From: Candidatus Methanoperedens sp.
Lineage (GTDB): Archaea > Halobacteriota > Methanosarcinia > Methanosarcinales > Methanoperedenaceae
Reading direction: 5' to 3'
Assembly: GCA_026552835.1 (NCBI GenBank)
Contig: JAPMTY010000116.1
Location: 1-21,419, forward strand
DNA: 21,419 nucleotides
The notes under the pieces are model-generated. The model searched no databases. It saw only the letters and a program-made list of their open reading frames with translations, and was not told the origin of the DNA. This document shows positions 7,114 through 14,640 of this stretch, one piece after another. Position numbers and translations under genes: made by a program. Every line of letters starts with the position of its first letter. Position 1 is the first letter of the stretch.

Positions 7114-8121
7114 TCATACGAAATCAAATAAAGTAACTTTCGACCCTTGCTCCTTAATTTTGCGCTCATTGACATCGGCTGTCCTTTTTTCGATTTCTGT
7201 CCTTTTTACATCTTCCACCCATTTATCTGATTCCACTTTTGTGAAACCCAGGAATGCAGCATTTTTATCGTGATTTTGATGTCGATTCTCTGCTATTTTT
7301 TTGTTCATGTTTGCATAGCAATAAATACATCCATGCGGGCAAGTATCATAAGCCCCTATGTCAGCACTATCAGTGCATCCGCAATCTTTTCTGGTCGGTT
7401 TTTCACCTAATTTAAATCCATTCTTATAAAATAGTTCCTCGATGATTTTTCCATCAACACAATGTGCTTTAGCAATTTTTTGATTTAAGAGATAATCGCC
7501 ACAACAAGTTAGCAATTTAATCCCGTGGTTACCTGCAATATCTGCTAGTTCATTTGCCAGTTTGATTCTTAAATTGGCATCAGGTTCGACAATTTTTATA
7601 TTATTTTCGCTCTGGAATTTATCGAAATTTCTCTTTACCTTTCCATACTGGATTGCATAACTAAAATAACAGCGTTCAACATATCCTTCAAGAGCGGATG
7701 CTATTTTCTCAAAATTCTTAACATGAAAATTGTAATCCGTAGCCTCTGAAACAATAATCGGATCGTATCTCCAATTAATATGCTTCGGTGTGTATAAATC
7801 GCTCAACTTTTTTAAGGAATCTATAGATATTTCTTTTTTTACTAAATTGCATTCAAAAATATTTGGTAGACCCGTAATCGTGTAATTGAAATAAAATTTG
7901 TAACCCATTTTCTCAATGATCTTCAAATTGTCAAAGAATGGCGTATAATTCTTTGACCAGAAGACGAAGCATGTAACATCCTCTGGTTTTAGAGGGAGGA
8001 TATATTTTTGTCCACCGAATGGATTGACATAACCAGCAAAACCCTCTTTTAATCGGTTCATGAACCAATCTCCATAGAATGCTGGAATATCGGTTCGACG
8101 AGAAACGGATATGATTTTCAT
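7114..8121 (-). CDS. DUF1848 family protein with C-terminal CX3CX2C cluster motif
   Basis: 335 residues from the ATG at 8119-8121, the start that gives the conserved 'MKIISVSRRTDIPAFYGDWF'; GGAG lies about 11 bp upstream. Other family-like stretches are 'YVNPFGGQ', 'CFVFWSKNYTPF', 'YFNYTITGLP', 'NWRYDPIIVSE' and 'LLTCCGDY'. Near the end 'DCGCTDSADIGAYDTC' leads into C261-X3-C265-X2-C268 ('CPHGCIYCYAN'), the spacing that radical SAM enzymes use for a 4Fe-4S cluster, but placed C-terminally. The last eight residues (KVTLFDFV) resemble an archaeal PCNA-interacting tail. The biochemical function is unknown. The start overlaps the upstream methyltransferase stop as ATGA, so the two are translationally coupled. 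The composition is much more AT-rich than in flanking genes, suggesting acquisition. Confidence 0.85.
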   Translation of the reverse strand: MKIISVSRRTDIPAFYGDWFMNRLKEGFAGYVNPFGGQKYILPLKPEDVTCFVFWSKNYTPFFDNLKIIEKMGYKFYFNYTITGLPNIFECNLVKKEISIDSLKKLSDLYTPKHINWRYDPIIVSEATDYNFHVKNFEKIASALEGYVERCYFSYAIQYGKVKRNFDKFQSENNIKIVEPDANLRIKLANELADIAGNHGIKLLTCCGDYLLNQKIAKAHCVDGKIIEELFYKNGFKLGEKPTRKDCGCTDSADIGAYDTCPHGCIYCYANMNKKIAENRHQNHDKNAAFLGFTKVESDKWVEDVKRTEIEKRTADVNERKIKEQGSKVTLFDFV

Positions 8122-9227
8122 TTTTTTTTCAACTCCAATAGCAAGGACTTTGAATTTATGTAAGGTGTACAAATGCCATTTTGTGTTTTATAAAATTTAC
8201 AGAGAAGTATTTCTTCATGCTTGGGCATTTTTGTAAATGTCATTTCAGACTCGATAATTTTTAAATCAGGAAAACCAATTTTTTCTATTTGTTGCAGGTA
8301 TTTTGTAGATTTGAAAAAAGTTTCTTTATTTCCTTCAATAATTGTCAACATAATCTTATCATCGTTATTTCCATTATGTAACCTCTCGGAAACAAATTTG
8401 TTAATAATCAAATTGACATTTTTATATGATTTTCCGCACCCAATTGAAGATATAGTATTTGCAATTATTATCCAATCAATTTTAAAATTTTTGTCAATTT
8501 TTAAATCATTATCTGGAAAATTATATTTCAAATTTTCGAAAATTTCTATACAATCGGTTTTTACTTCTTTAAAATTAGATATCATTTTATCAAATTGATC
8601 AAGAGGTTCAATTGTAATAATTTTTATATCTCTTTTATCATTTAGTTTCAGCAAAGCAAGTGATACTGTGGCTGGTCCACTGCCAATATCTAATATATTA
8701 ATTGTAGGTTTATCAAAAAAAATATCGCTTTGTAAAATGCTTTTCAAAACATGCTCAATCTGCGGTAGATGAAATGGTACATATTGATGTAGATATGCAA
8801 TGCAATCATCGTTCTCAAAAACAGGGTATTTTTTTTGATATAAACCTATGTTCTGATCAACAGTATTTTGCCAAATAAATGCATCAAAATTTTCTTCCAA
8901 ACTTATATTTAGTTGTATTACTCCATCCTTTCTTCGACTAAGAGTCAGAATATCTTCATCATGAGAAATCTTAATATAATTATTTTCAGTTTTTATTACT
9001 TTTGCTTGAGATACCCATTCAATGCAAAATTCTTCTATTAAATAATTTTTAAGACTTTCAACATGGTCATGATTTTCTGGAATTTCATTCCAGTTACACA
9101 CAAACTTTAGATCAAAAAGCCCACTTCTATATAATGAAGACTCATTTGCACCCATTCTCAGCATTGCATCATGTACATTTTTGTTGCAAAAGCCATTAGT
9201 GATATTTTCACATACTACACCATTCAT
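8118..9227 (-). CDS. SAM-dependent methyltransferase, AT-rich, coupled to DUF1848
   Basis: 369 residues from the ATG at 9225-9227. A TTG nine bases earlier is possible, but GGTGGT is correctly spaced only for the ATG. About 175 N-terminal residues of unrecognised type precede a Rossmann methyltransferase domain: motif I is 'INILDIGSGPATVSLALL' (about 175-192) and the next strand ends in 'TIEPLD' (205-210). The motif I wording and the preceding 'HLPQIEHVL' faintly recall Rsm22-like rRNA methyltransferases. I cannot assign a substrate. Cysteines are scattered (C6, C14, C44, C68, C142). Composition is extreme: bases 8461-8520 have 11 G/C of 60, while 9301-9360 in the next operon have 35 of 60. 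The gene lies just past the terminator of the rpa operon and probably has its own promoter. Confidence 0.8.
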   Translation of the reverse strand: MNGVVCENITNGFCNKNVHDAMLRMGANESSLYRSGLFDLKFVCNWNEIPENHDHVESLKNYLIEEFCIEWVSQAKVIKTENNYIKISHDEDILTLSRRKDGVIQLNISLEENFDAFIWQNTVDQNIGLYQKKYPVFENDDCIAYLHQYVPFHLPQIEHVLKSILQSDIFFDKPTINILDIGSGPATVSLALLKLNDKRDIKIITIEPLDQFDKMISNFKEVKTDCIEIFENLKYNFPDNDLKIDKNFKIDWIIIANTISSIGCGKSYKNVNLIINKFVSERLHNGNNDDKIMLTIIEGNKETFFKSTKYLQQIEKIGFPDLKIIESEMTFTKMPKHEEILLCKFYKTQNGICTPYINSKSLLLELKKK

Positions 9228-9258
9228 TTTATTCAAACCACCCTGAGAATAAATTAAA

Positions 9259-9284
9259 CAAAAAAGGTAGGACTTTCTCCTACC
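9259..9284 (-). terminator. Hairpin plus T-run terminator of the rpa operon
   Basis: Minus strand GGTAGGA, loop GAAAG, TCCTACC form a perfect 7-bp stem followed at once by TTTTTTG. The hairpin begins inside the last codons and stop of RPA-associated protein copy 1. It looks like a bacterial-style intrinsic terminator and would separate the rpa operon from the methyltransferase gene. Confidence 0.75.
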
Positions 9285-9852
9285 TCGCCCTCACCGACTC
9301 CAGCGCCTGCGCCACCATCGCGCGATACGCATCCGCATTCGTATTGTAATGCTCCTTAGCCTTCAAAGCTTCAGGCGCGCTGCCCGCGAGCTTCTCAAGC
9401 CTCTTCGCTGTATGCATCGCAGCATCCACAACCCACCTGTCCCGCGTGGCAGCGTCCACAACATGCATGGACTCAGCCCTGATGGAGGTAAGCACATTTC
9501 CTTCCTTGGTCGTAAATGTTGTCGGCTTTCCTATGACCGCAATGAACTCAGGCGGCGTTGTCTTTGCAAGCACCTGCGCTGCCTCGGGCTGGTACTGCCC
9601 CGCGGTCACGAAGAACGCGCCCGTGGGGTCAACGATGCGCCCGCGCCAGAACTCGCTGTCCGTGCCAACATCTTCCTTCTCCGTGAGAGTGCCCACAATG
9701 AACACGCGGTTGCATTTTGCCCCTGTCGGAGTGATGAGGTACTGCGGTGAATACTGGTCTTGTCCTTCCTTTGATTGGAGATTTGATTCTTTTAACTCTG
9801 CTGCGAATATGCGGTGCGCTACTTCTCTTGTGAAACCATTATTATCTGCCAT
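9280..9852 (-). CDS. RPA-associated protein, COG3390 family, copy 1 (downstream)
   Basis: 190 residues. An N-terminal helix (residues 1-25) is followed by an OB-fold core of about 45-135 with 'PTGAKCNRVFIVGTLTEKED', 'FWRGRIVDPTGAFFVTAGQY' and 'EFIAVIGKPTTF', then a helical tail. In euryarchaea this family is encoded next to RPA and forms a complex with it on single-stranded DNA during replication and repair. AGGAGG lies 7 bp before the ATG. The gene is a tandem paralogue of the next one upstream (9877-10491). The two N-termini are nearly identical in DNA while the C-terminal thirds differ, this copy ending ALESVRAR. Its GC content is visibly higher than its sister's. It is the last gene of the rpa operon. 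Confidence 0.88.
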   Translation of the reverse strand: MADNNGFTREVAHRIFAAELKESNLQSKEGQDQYSPQYLITPTGAKCNRVFIVGTLTEKEDVGTDSEFWRGRIVDPTGAFFVTAGQYQPEAAQVLAKTTPPEFIAVIGKPTTFTTKEGNVLTSIRAESMHVVDAATRDRWVVDAAMHTAKRLEKLAGSAPEALKAKEHYNTNADAYRAMVAQALESVRAR

Positions 9853-9876
9853 GTTTTCCTCCTGAAAGAACCATTC

Positions 9877-10491
9877 TTATGAGAGTGGTTCAGCCCCTTT
9901 TGTATGAACGCCGCAAGTATCTGCACCATTCGCAGATACCAACACCCGTGCTACCATCGCCTTATAAGCATCCACATTTGTGGAATAATGCATCCTCGCT
10001 TTGAAAGCTGAAGGTATGTTGTTATATAGTTTTTCTAGGCGCGCCATTGTGTGCCTTGCAGTTTCAAACACCCATTGATCTCTTACTTGGCCATTCACCA
10101 CATGCATGGACTCGGCTCTTATGGATGTTAGGACATTCCCTTCTTTGGTTGTAAAGGTCGAAGGCTTTCCTATGACCGCAATGAACTCTGGAGGCGCTGT
10201 TTTTGCAAGCACCTGCGCCGCCTCTGGTTGGTACTGTCCTGCTGTCACGTAGAAGGCACCTGTGGGGTCAACAATACGCCCGCGCCAGAATTCAGAATCA
10301 ATTCCGATATCTTCTTTTTCAGTGAGTGTACCTACAACGAAGATGCGGTTGCATTTTGCCCCGGTCGGGGTGATGAGGTACTGCGGTGAATACTGGTCTT
10401 GTCCTTCCTTTGATTGGAGATTTGATTCTTTTAATTCTGCTGCGAATATGCGGTGCGCGACTTCCCGTGTGAAACCATTGCTATCTGCCAT
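9877..10491 (-). CDS. RPA-associated protein, COG3390 family, copy 2 (upstream, with C-terminal extension)
   Basis: 204 residues with the same plan as copy 1: helix, OB-fold (about 45-135) and helical tail. The first 50 residues match copy 1 except at two or three positions. It ends with 14 extra residues (VLVSANGADTCGVHTKGAEPLS against ALESVRAR) that include an isolated cysteine and look unlike the rest. AGGAGG overlaps the rpa stop, and its ATG starts 2 bp after that stop, so translation is tightly coupled to rpa. Bases 9868-9873 and 9886-9891 (GAACCA / TGGTTC) could form a small hairpin over the stop and the leader of copy 1. Having two such partners for one RPA suggests heteromeric or alternative complexes; this is inference. 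Confidence 0.88.
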   Translation of the reverse strand: MADSNGFTREVAHRIFAAELKESNLQSKEGQDQYSPQYLITPTGAKCNRIFVVGTLTEKEDIGIDSEFWRGRIVDPTGAFYVTAGQYQPEAAQVLAKTAPPEFIAVIGKPSTFTTKEGNVLTSIRAESMHVVNGQVRDQWVFETARHTMARLEKLYNNIPSAFKARMHYSTNVDAYKAMVARVLVSANGADTCGVHTKGAEPLS

Positions 10492-10493
10492 GA

Positions 10494-11435
10494 TTACGCC
10501 TCCTGCGCGATCGGCGCAGCAGATGCCGCCAGCAACCTCTTTATGTCTTCTTCTATCGGCTTGACATCCGGTTTTATCGAATCTACGAGTATAAACCTGT
10601 CAAGTTTGGCGCCGCTTACCACATAATACCTGCCAACAAGCTTGCTCTTTATCATATCGAGAACTACAGCCTGATCCAGCGCCTCCGTTGCCATCTCCTT
10701 TGCTTTCTCAAGGGTGATACCGGTCAGAGCTTCTGTAACTTCCCTGTTAAGCAGTATATCCTGCACTTTCTCGCCATCATCCATTACAGCTTTGACGCGC
10801 AGGTCGTATATTCCTTCAACCTTCCCATGTTCGCCGCATGCGCCTTTCACGAGCGCCCTGTTGCATTCCGGGCAGCGCTTGATAAGACCTGAGCCGCTCT
10901 GGATATCCACGATGGCGCCGCTGAATTCAGTTGGCGTTGAGCCTACTTCGATTTCCTCTGCAACCGGGATTATCTCGCTTGTCTTATTCAATTTGATACT
11001 GAACTGTCCCTGCCACTCGGAAGTCGCTACATTCTTGAATATGTAGTTCTTGCCTTCCTCCACTGTCGGAAGCGCCGCTTTTACCCATTTTGTGAATTTA
11101 ATTGTGCCGGACTCGTCTCCAAACAATCCAACCTGCGAGATGGATTCCTGGTTAACTTCCCATAACTGGACGACTTTACCCCGTACCGTTACCCATTTCC
11201 CATCCTCTTTGATATCTGATACCATTACCTTCGGAGTTTCACGCGGAGCGAAAAATTCACTCTTGGGAACATTATGTTTCTTTAAGAAAGAGTTTACCAC
11301 GTTTCTGCGTGCTTCTTCGGGAGGGACCTTGAACTTATTTATCAACTGGTCCAAACTTGATTCTATTTCACTTGTCTCTACTTTAACGCCCAGTTCCATG
11401 AATCGGGCTTCGATTTGTTTTGCTATTTGTTTCAT
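10494..11435 (-). CDS. rpa: Replication protein A, single-stranded DNA-binding, OB-fold plus zinc finger (COG1599)
   Basis: 313 residues from the ATG at 11433-11435. GAGGAAAG sits 3-10 bp before it and overlaps an in-frame TTG that would add four residues. The order is an N-terminal helical region (1-60, 'IESSLDQLINKFKVPPEEAR'), OB-fold 1 (about 68-158, 'WVTVRGKVVQLWEV' and 'DESGTIKFTKWVKA'), then a second OB-like region (about 170-290). That region contains a zinc finger with C188, C191, C200 and H203 ('CPECNRALVKGACGEH'). This is the euryarchaeal RPA that coats single-stranded DNA in replication and repair. It heads an operon with two RPA-associated proteins. The leader contains a possible hairpin (11448-11453 with 11473-11478) that could influence expression. 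Confidence 0.92.
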   Translation of the reverse strand: MKQIAKQIEARFMELGVKVETSEIESSLDQLINKFKVPPEEARRNVVNSFLKKHNVPKSEFFAPRETPKVMVSDIKEDGKWVTVRGKVVQLWEVNQESISQVGLFGDESGTIKFTKWVKAALPTVEEGKNYIFKNVATSEWQGQFSIKLNKTSEIIPVAEEIEVGSTPTEFSGAIVDIQSGSGLIKRCPECNRALVKGACGEHGKVEGIYDLRVKAVMDDGEKVQDILLNREVTEALTGITLEKAKEMATEALDQAVVLDMIKSKLVGRYYVVSGAKLDRFILVDSIKPDVKPIEEDIKRLLAASAAPIAQEA

Positions 11436-11447
11436 ATCTTTCCTCAA

Positions 11448-11478
11448 GCCTCTTGTTTGAATTTTTTATTTGAGAGGC
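11448..11478 (-). promoter_or_regulatory. Possible leader hairpin upstream of rpa
   Basis: GCCTCT (11448-11453) pairs perfectly with AGAGGC (11473-11478), with a loop of 19 AT-rich bases and two further possible G-T pairs. It lies 13-43 bp before the rpa start, directly behind the ribosome binding site, so it would be in the mRNA leader if transcription starts from the TATA-like TTATAT near 11500-11508. Function is unproven. Confidence 0.25.
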
Positions 11479-11531
11479 AGATTCTACCTTATCCCGCGAA
11501 CATATAAAGCTTATTAGAGCGGGGTGAAAGT

Positions 11532-11542
11532 AATATTTTAAT
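11532..11542 (+). promoter_or_regulatory. TATA box of nadE
   Basis: AATATTTTAAT lies 25-35 bp before the nadE ATG with no Shine-Dalgarno sequence between them, consistent with a leaderless transcript. Confidence 0.45.
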
Positions 11543-11566
11543 AAGCAGGAATTTCATTAAAAATAC

Positions 11567-12337
11567 ATGAACCAGAGTTATCCTGCAATAAAAGATAAAA
11601 TTGTCACTTTCATAAAATCAAAGGTCAGGGAATCGGGAGCAGAGGGTGCGGTTATCGGTTTAAGCGGGGGAATAGATTCAACCCTGACAGCTTATCTCGC
11701 AGTTCATGCCCTCGGTCCTGATAACGTGCTTGGGATTATGCTGCCTGAGAGCGGCGTTACATCAAAAAATGATCTGGATGACGCAGTGGAAGTCGCACGG
11801 GTTTTGGGGATTGAACATAATGTCATTGAAATATCTTCGGTTTTGCAGGCTTTTTCATCCGCTGTTCCCGGTTTTGACAGCGCCGCAAAAACACCAAACG
11901 GGAACCTGAAAGCAAGAACGAGGATGTGCATACTGTATTATCATGCGAATCTCATGCACCGCATGGTCGTGGGGACGGGGAATAAAACAGAGCTGTTGCT
12001 TGGCTATTTCACAAAATACGGCGACGGCGGCGTGGATATAGAACCTATCGGAGGCCTCTATAAGACACAGGTCCGGGAACTTGCCCGTCACATGGGCGTA
12101 GCCGCGAAAATCATTAACAAGACACCCACAGCCGGCCTATGGCCCGGGCAGACCGACGAGAGCGAACTCGGTGTATCCTATGAGATGGCAGACCGGATAC
12201 TCGCCATGCTGGTTGATGAAAATAAGGATGCATCGCTGGTTAAGAAAAAATTCCCTCCCGAAATAGTGGACCGGCTGGCAGCGCGAATCTCATCCAACGA
12301 ACACAAGAGAATGCCGCCGCAGTCTATTGATATCTGA
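11567..12337 (+). CDS. nadE: NH3-dependent NAD+ synthetase
   Basis: 256 residues, the size of ammonia-dependent NadE; no glutaminase domain is attached. The ATP-pyrophosphatase loop 'VIGLSGGIDSTLTAYLA' is at about 29-45. The C-terminal half has 'VVGTGNKTELLLGYFTKYGD' (about 134-153) and 'IEPIGGLYKTQV', all NAD synthetase hallmarks. The enzyme amidates deamido-NAD to NAD+ with ATP in the cytoplasm. Its last 14 bp overlap the convergent tiaS 3' end (12324-12337). No ribosome binding site is seen; the TATA box spacing points to a leaderless mRNA. Confidence 0.95.
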   Translation: MNQSYPAIKDKIVTFIKSKVRESGAEGAVIGLSGGIDSTLTAYLAVHALGPDNVLGIMLPESGVTSKNDLDDAVEVARVLGIEHNVIEISSVLQAFSSAVPGFDSAAKTPNGNLKARTRMCILYYHANLMHRMVVGTGNKTELLLGYFTKYGDGGVDIEPIGGLYKTQVRELARHMGVAAKIINKTPTAGLWPGQTDESELGVSYEMADRILAMLVDENKDASLVKKKFPPEIVDRLAARISSNEHKRMPPQSIDI

Positions 12338-13592
12338 TTAGCGGCTTTGAAAGATGGCGCCGGGCGCATGGGGGAACTTCATAGAGCCCCTGAGAAATGT
12401 TTCTCTCTAATGTCTCAAGCACCTGCTCATCTTTGACAGAACCGCATTTCTCGCACCTGTAACCCTGCCCTTTTCCAGCGGATTTCATGCGTTTGCCGCA
12501 GCAGATGGGGTTTCGCAATTCGTGAATATTGAGAGAATTTATGTTGATTTTTTCAATGTTCAAGGTCTTATCCTTGACACTCCCGAAAACTGTTACATCA
12601 TCCTGAGGCCGTAGCTCCCTGATAATGCGCCTGAATCCCTTTGTGGGTTCAAAAGCGGCGCATTCAATGACTGCCCAGTTATCTTTTCCATTATCTTTCC
12701 CGTCATCTTCCAGTTCGAAAATAACATGACCTCCGGGTATGATTTTCGGGGCGCTTTTGACTTTTCCATTTAATATGTAAGAACGATTGTCCAGAACCTC
12801 GTTGATTTTTGCAGGCATCAGATGCATATCCGTATTCTGGTTTGTCTTATAGACAACATACCTCTCAACAGTTTCGCTTTTTATCATCGAGAAGGCGCGT
12901 ATTACCGCATTTTCACTGTTTCCCCGTATCCCGAAAAGGATTGGGTCTGGCGAGTGGGGAGCAAACACCACGCGCTTATTTTCACGATCTACCGTGTCCC
13001 ATGTATCCGGACGTGTGGCTGCATCGGCGGCATATACGGATTCTTCGTTTATATCCCGAAGCTTCCCCCATCTTTCTTTTTCCCTGTATGCGATTAATTC
13101 ATAAGTGAAATCAGGAAGACCGCACAATGCAAATCCTGAGGCAGCGAGCGCTCCGATTAAACCCCTGCCGTTCTTGAATCCTTTATGGCTTATGTTGTGC
13201 CGTTTGAGGATTTCGACGGCTTCCTTGATTTCAAGGACATCCTGAACAGCGCGCATGGAGAATATTGCAAGCTCGGCCCGCATCTTTTCAGTTGCTTCTT
13301 CAATAAAAACGACACCGGGATTTGTGTTTTCCTCAGAGAACATTGCCATGTTCCTAACGGTTCCGGTTACAAGTTCCTTGACAACTTTTGCATCTTCGCC
13401 CCTTTTAAGTTCAAGAGAAATCGCAAGAGCCGCATTGCCGCGTGTTTTGTAGATGATGTTAGGATTGAGCCGGATGAGCAGCGGATAATCATTTATCCTG
13501 CCATATTCCTTTAATTTCTCTATGAGCACGGCTGCCAGGTATGTTGTGCACATGCTCTCTTTTGAATCCGTGTCATCGATTCCAATAATCAC
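12324..13592 (-). CDS. tiaS: tRNA(Ile2) 2-agmatinylcytidine synthetase (TiaS)
   Basis: 422 residues, normal for TiaS. The N-terminal 'MIIGIDDTDSKESMCTTYLA' is the family signature. A kinase-like catalytic region, a ferredoxin-like region and an OB-like domain (about 270-350, 'SAPKIIPGGHVIFELEDDG') follow, then a zinc ribbon with C364/C365 and C380/C383 ('CCGKRM...RCEKCG'). The enzyme attaches agmatine to cytidine 34 of the CAU-anticodon isoleucine tRNA so that it reads AUA. It is archaea-specific and essential, which supports the archaeal assignment of the window. Translation starts at GTG (13590-13592). A minus-strand TATA-like ATATTTATTA at about 13618-13627 lies 25-35 bp upstream, again suggesting a leaderless mRNA. 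It is divergent from the HTH regulator. Confidence 0.95.
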   Translation of the reverse strand: MIIGIDDTDSKESMCTTYLAAVLIEKLKEYGRINDYPLLIRLNPNIIYKTRGNAALAISLELKRGEDAKVVKELVTGTVRNMAMFSEENTNPGVVFIEEATEKMRAELAIFSMRAVQDVLEIKEAVEILKRHNISHKGFKNGRGLIGALAASGFALCGLPDFTYELIAYREKERWGKLRDINEESVYAADAATRPDTWDTVDRENKRVVFAPHSPDPILFGIRGNSENAVIRAFSMIKSETVERYVVYKTNQNTDMHLMPAKINEVLDNRSYILNGKVKSAPKIIPGGHVIFELEDDGKDNGKDNWAVIECAAFEPTKGFRRIIRELRPQDDVTVFGSVKDKTLNIEKININSLNIHELRNPICCGKRMKSAGKGQGYRCEKCGSVKDEQVLETLERNISQGLYEVPPCARRHLSKPLIRYQ

Positions 13593-13640
13593 AAAATGCT
13601 ACTCATACCCGCTGCATAATAAATATTGTCACCATAGGTA

Positions 13641-13648
13641 TTTATATA
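13641..13648 (+). promoter_or_regulatory. TATA box of the HTH regulator gene
   Basis: TTTATATA begins 31 bp before the ATG at 13672 and no ribosome binding site intervenes. The short space between the two divergent genes (79 bp) therefore holds both promoters. Confidence 0.5.
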
Positions 13649-13671
13649 GACGTAGAATCATTCAAAATTTT

Positions 13672-14640
13672 ATGAATAAGGAGTTGCTAATAGATCAGGC
13701 CGTTTCAATCCTTGGCAAGGCCGGCTTCATCATTTCCGAACGATGCGATACCCGCCCGAGAAGTTTTGATATCGCAGCCAGGCGGAATAATTTATTACTC
13801 CTGATTAAAATCATTTCTAACATCGACGGCCTGAATGAGGAAACTACCAAGGAAATGCAGTTCCTTGCCAGGCACCTTCACGGTTACCCGATCGTAATAG
13901 GTGAAAAAACCCGCGACCATTCGCTTGAAGGCGGCGTTGTTTATTTCAGGTATGGGATTCCTGCAATCAATATTAGCACAATGCAGGATTATTTCGTTGA
14001 AGAAATGCCGCCGTTGATTTATGCAGAGCACGGCGGCCTTTATGTTAATCTTGACGGTTTCATCCTGAAACAGGAGCGTATAAAAAAGAATATCTCCCTC
14101 GGGGCGCTTGCATCACTGCTCGGGGTTTCAAGAAGAACCATAAGCAAGTATGAAGACGGCGAAATGGCTGCAAGTGTTGATGTTGCAATCAAGCTTGAAG
14201 AAGTACTGGACAAGGGTTTTACCGTTTCGGTCGATATATTCGAGAAACTTCATTCCAGTGAAAGCCAGAAACAGGAAACTGCTGTAAAACAATATTCGAA
14301 TGTTTTTTCAATACTTGAAAATATGGGGTTTGATGTAATGCCTATTTCGCAGGCGCCATTCGATGCGGTTTCGCAGACTTCAAACAGGAAGGATGAGAAT
14401 TCAACTATTTTAACAGGTGTCGGCGAATACACAAGAACCATTGTCAAGAAGGCGCATCTTATGAGCAGCATCTCGGAAGTTGCAGGAACGCAGTCGCTGT
14501 TGATTGTTCACGGGGTCAGTAAAACGAAAAATATTGAGAAAACTGTGCTTATAGATGATAAAGAGTTGAAGAAGTTTGATGATAAGGATGATTTTATAGA
14601 TTTGTTGCAAGAGAGAAGGCAGAAAATCAAGGTTACATGA
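13672..14640 (+). CDS. Archaeal XRE-type HTH transcriptional regulator (COG1395-like)
   Basis: 322 residues from the ATG at 13672, chosen because it follows the TATA box at leaderless spacing. A longer frame back to 13522 would run through the promoter and into tiaS. The N-terminal domain (1-120, 'AVSILGKAGFIISERCDTRP', 'SFDIAARRNNLLLLIK') resembles the nuclease-like domain of archaeal 'putative HTH-type transcriptional regulatory proteins'. A Cro/XRE helix-turn-helix follows at about 132-180 ('RIKKNISLGALASLLGVSRR' then 'TISKYEDG'). The C-terminal part (about 190-322) is of unknown fold and contains 'VLTGVGEYTRT'-like text typical of the family. The regulon is unknown; autoregulation or control of divergent tiaS is possible but not shown. 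Confidence 0.88.
   Translation: MNKELLIDQAVSILGKAGFIISERCDTRPRSFDIAARRNNLLLLIKIISNIDGLNEETTKEMQFLARHLHGYPIVIGEKTRDHSLEGGVVYFRYGIPAINISTMQDYFVEEMPPLIYAEHGGLYVNLDGFILKQERIKKNISLGALASLLGVSRRTISKYEDGEMAASVDVAIKLEEVLDKGFTVSVDIFEKLHSSESQKQETAVKQYSNVFSILENMGFDVMPISQAPFDAVSQTSNRKDENSTILTGVGEYTRTIVKKAHLMSSISEVAGTQSLLIVHGVSKTKNIEKTVLIDDKELKKFDDKDDFIDLLQERRQKIKVT

Larger units (their letters stand above)
9280..10491 (-). repeat. Tandem gene duplication with a recently homogenised 5' end
   Basis: The two RPA-associated protein genes align with a constant offset of 639 bp. Bases 9731-9795 equal 10370-10434 exactly (65 bp), while the 3' portions (for example 9301-9360 against 9940-9999) differ at many positions. 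This gradient points to an old duplication with later gene conversion or selection at the 5' end. Confidence 0.85.

Noticed and set aside
7016..7117. Longer start for the nucleotidyltransferase (34 extra residues from the ATG at 7117)
   Set aside because: AAAGGAGG sits correctly before the ATG at 7015, and the extra region is explained better by the HEPN remnant in another frame.
9868..9891. GAACCA/TGGTTC inverted repeat as a regulatory element
   Set aside because: Six-bp arms without T-run or conservation evidence; too weak to call on its own.
10262..10564. Plus-strand open frames across the rpa and RPA-associated genes
   Set aside because: They mirror each other because the genes are duplicated, have no ribosome binding sites and resemble no family. 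They are shadows of the minus-strand genes.
13522..13671. 50-residue N-terminal extension of the HTH regulator
   Set aside because: It runs antisense through the start of tiaS and across the TATA box at 13641-13648. The ATG at 13672 fits leaderless spacing.
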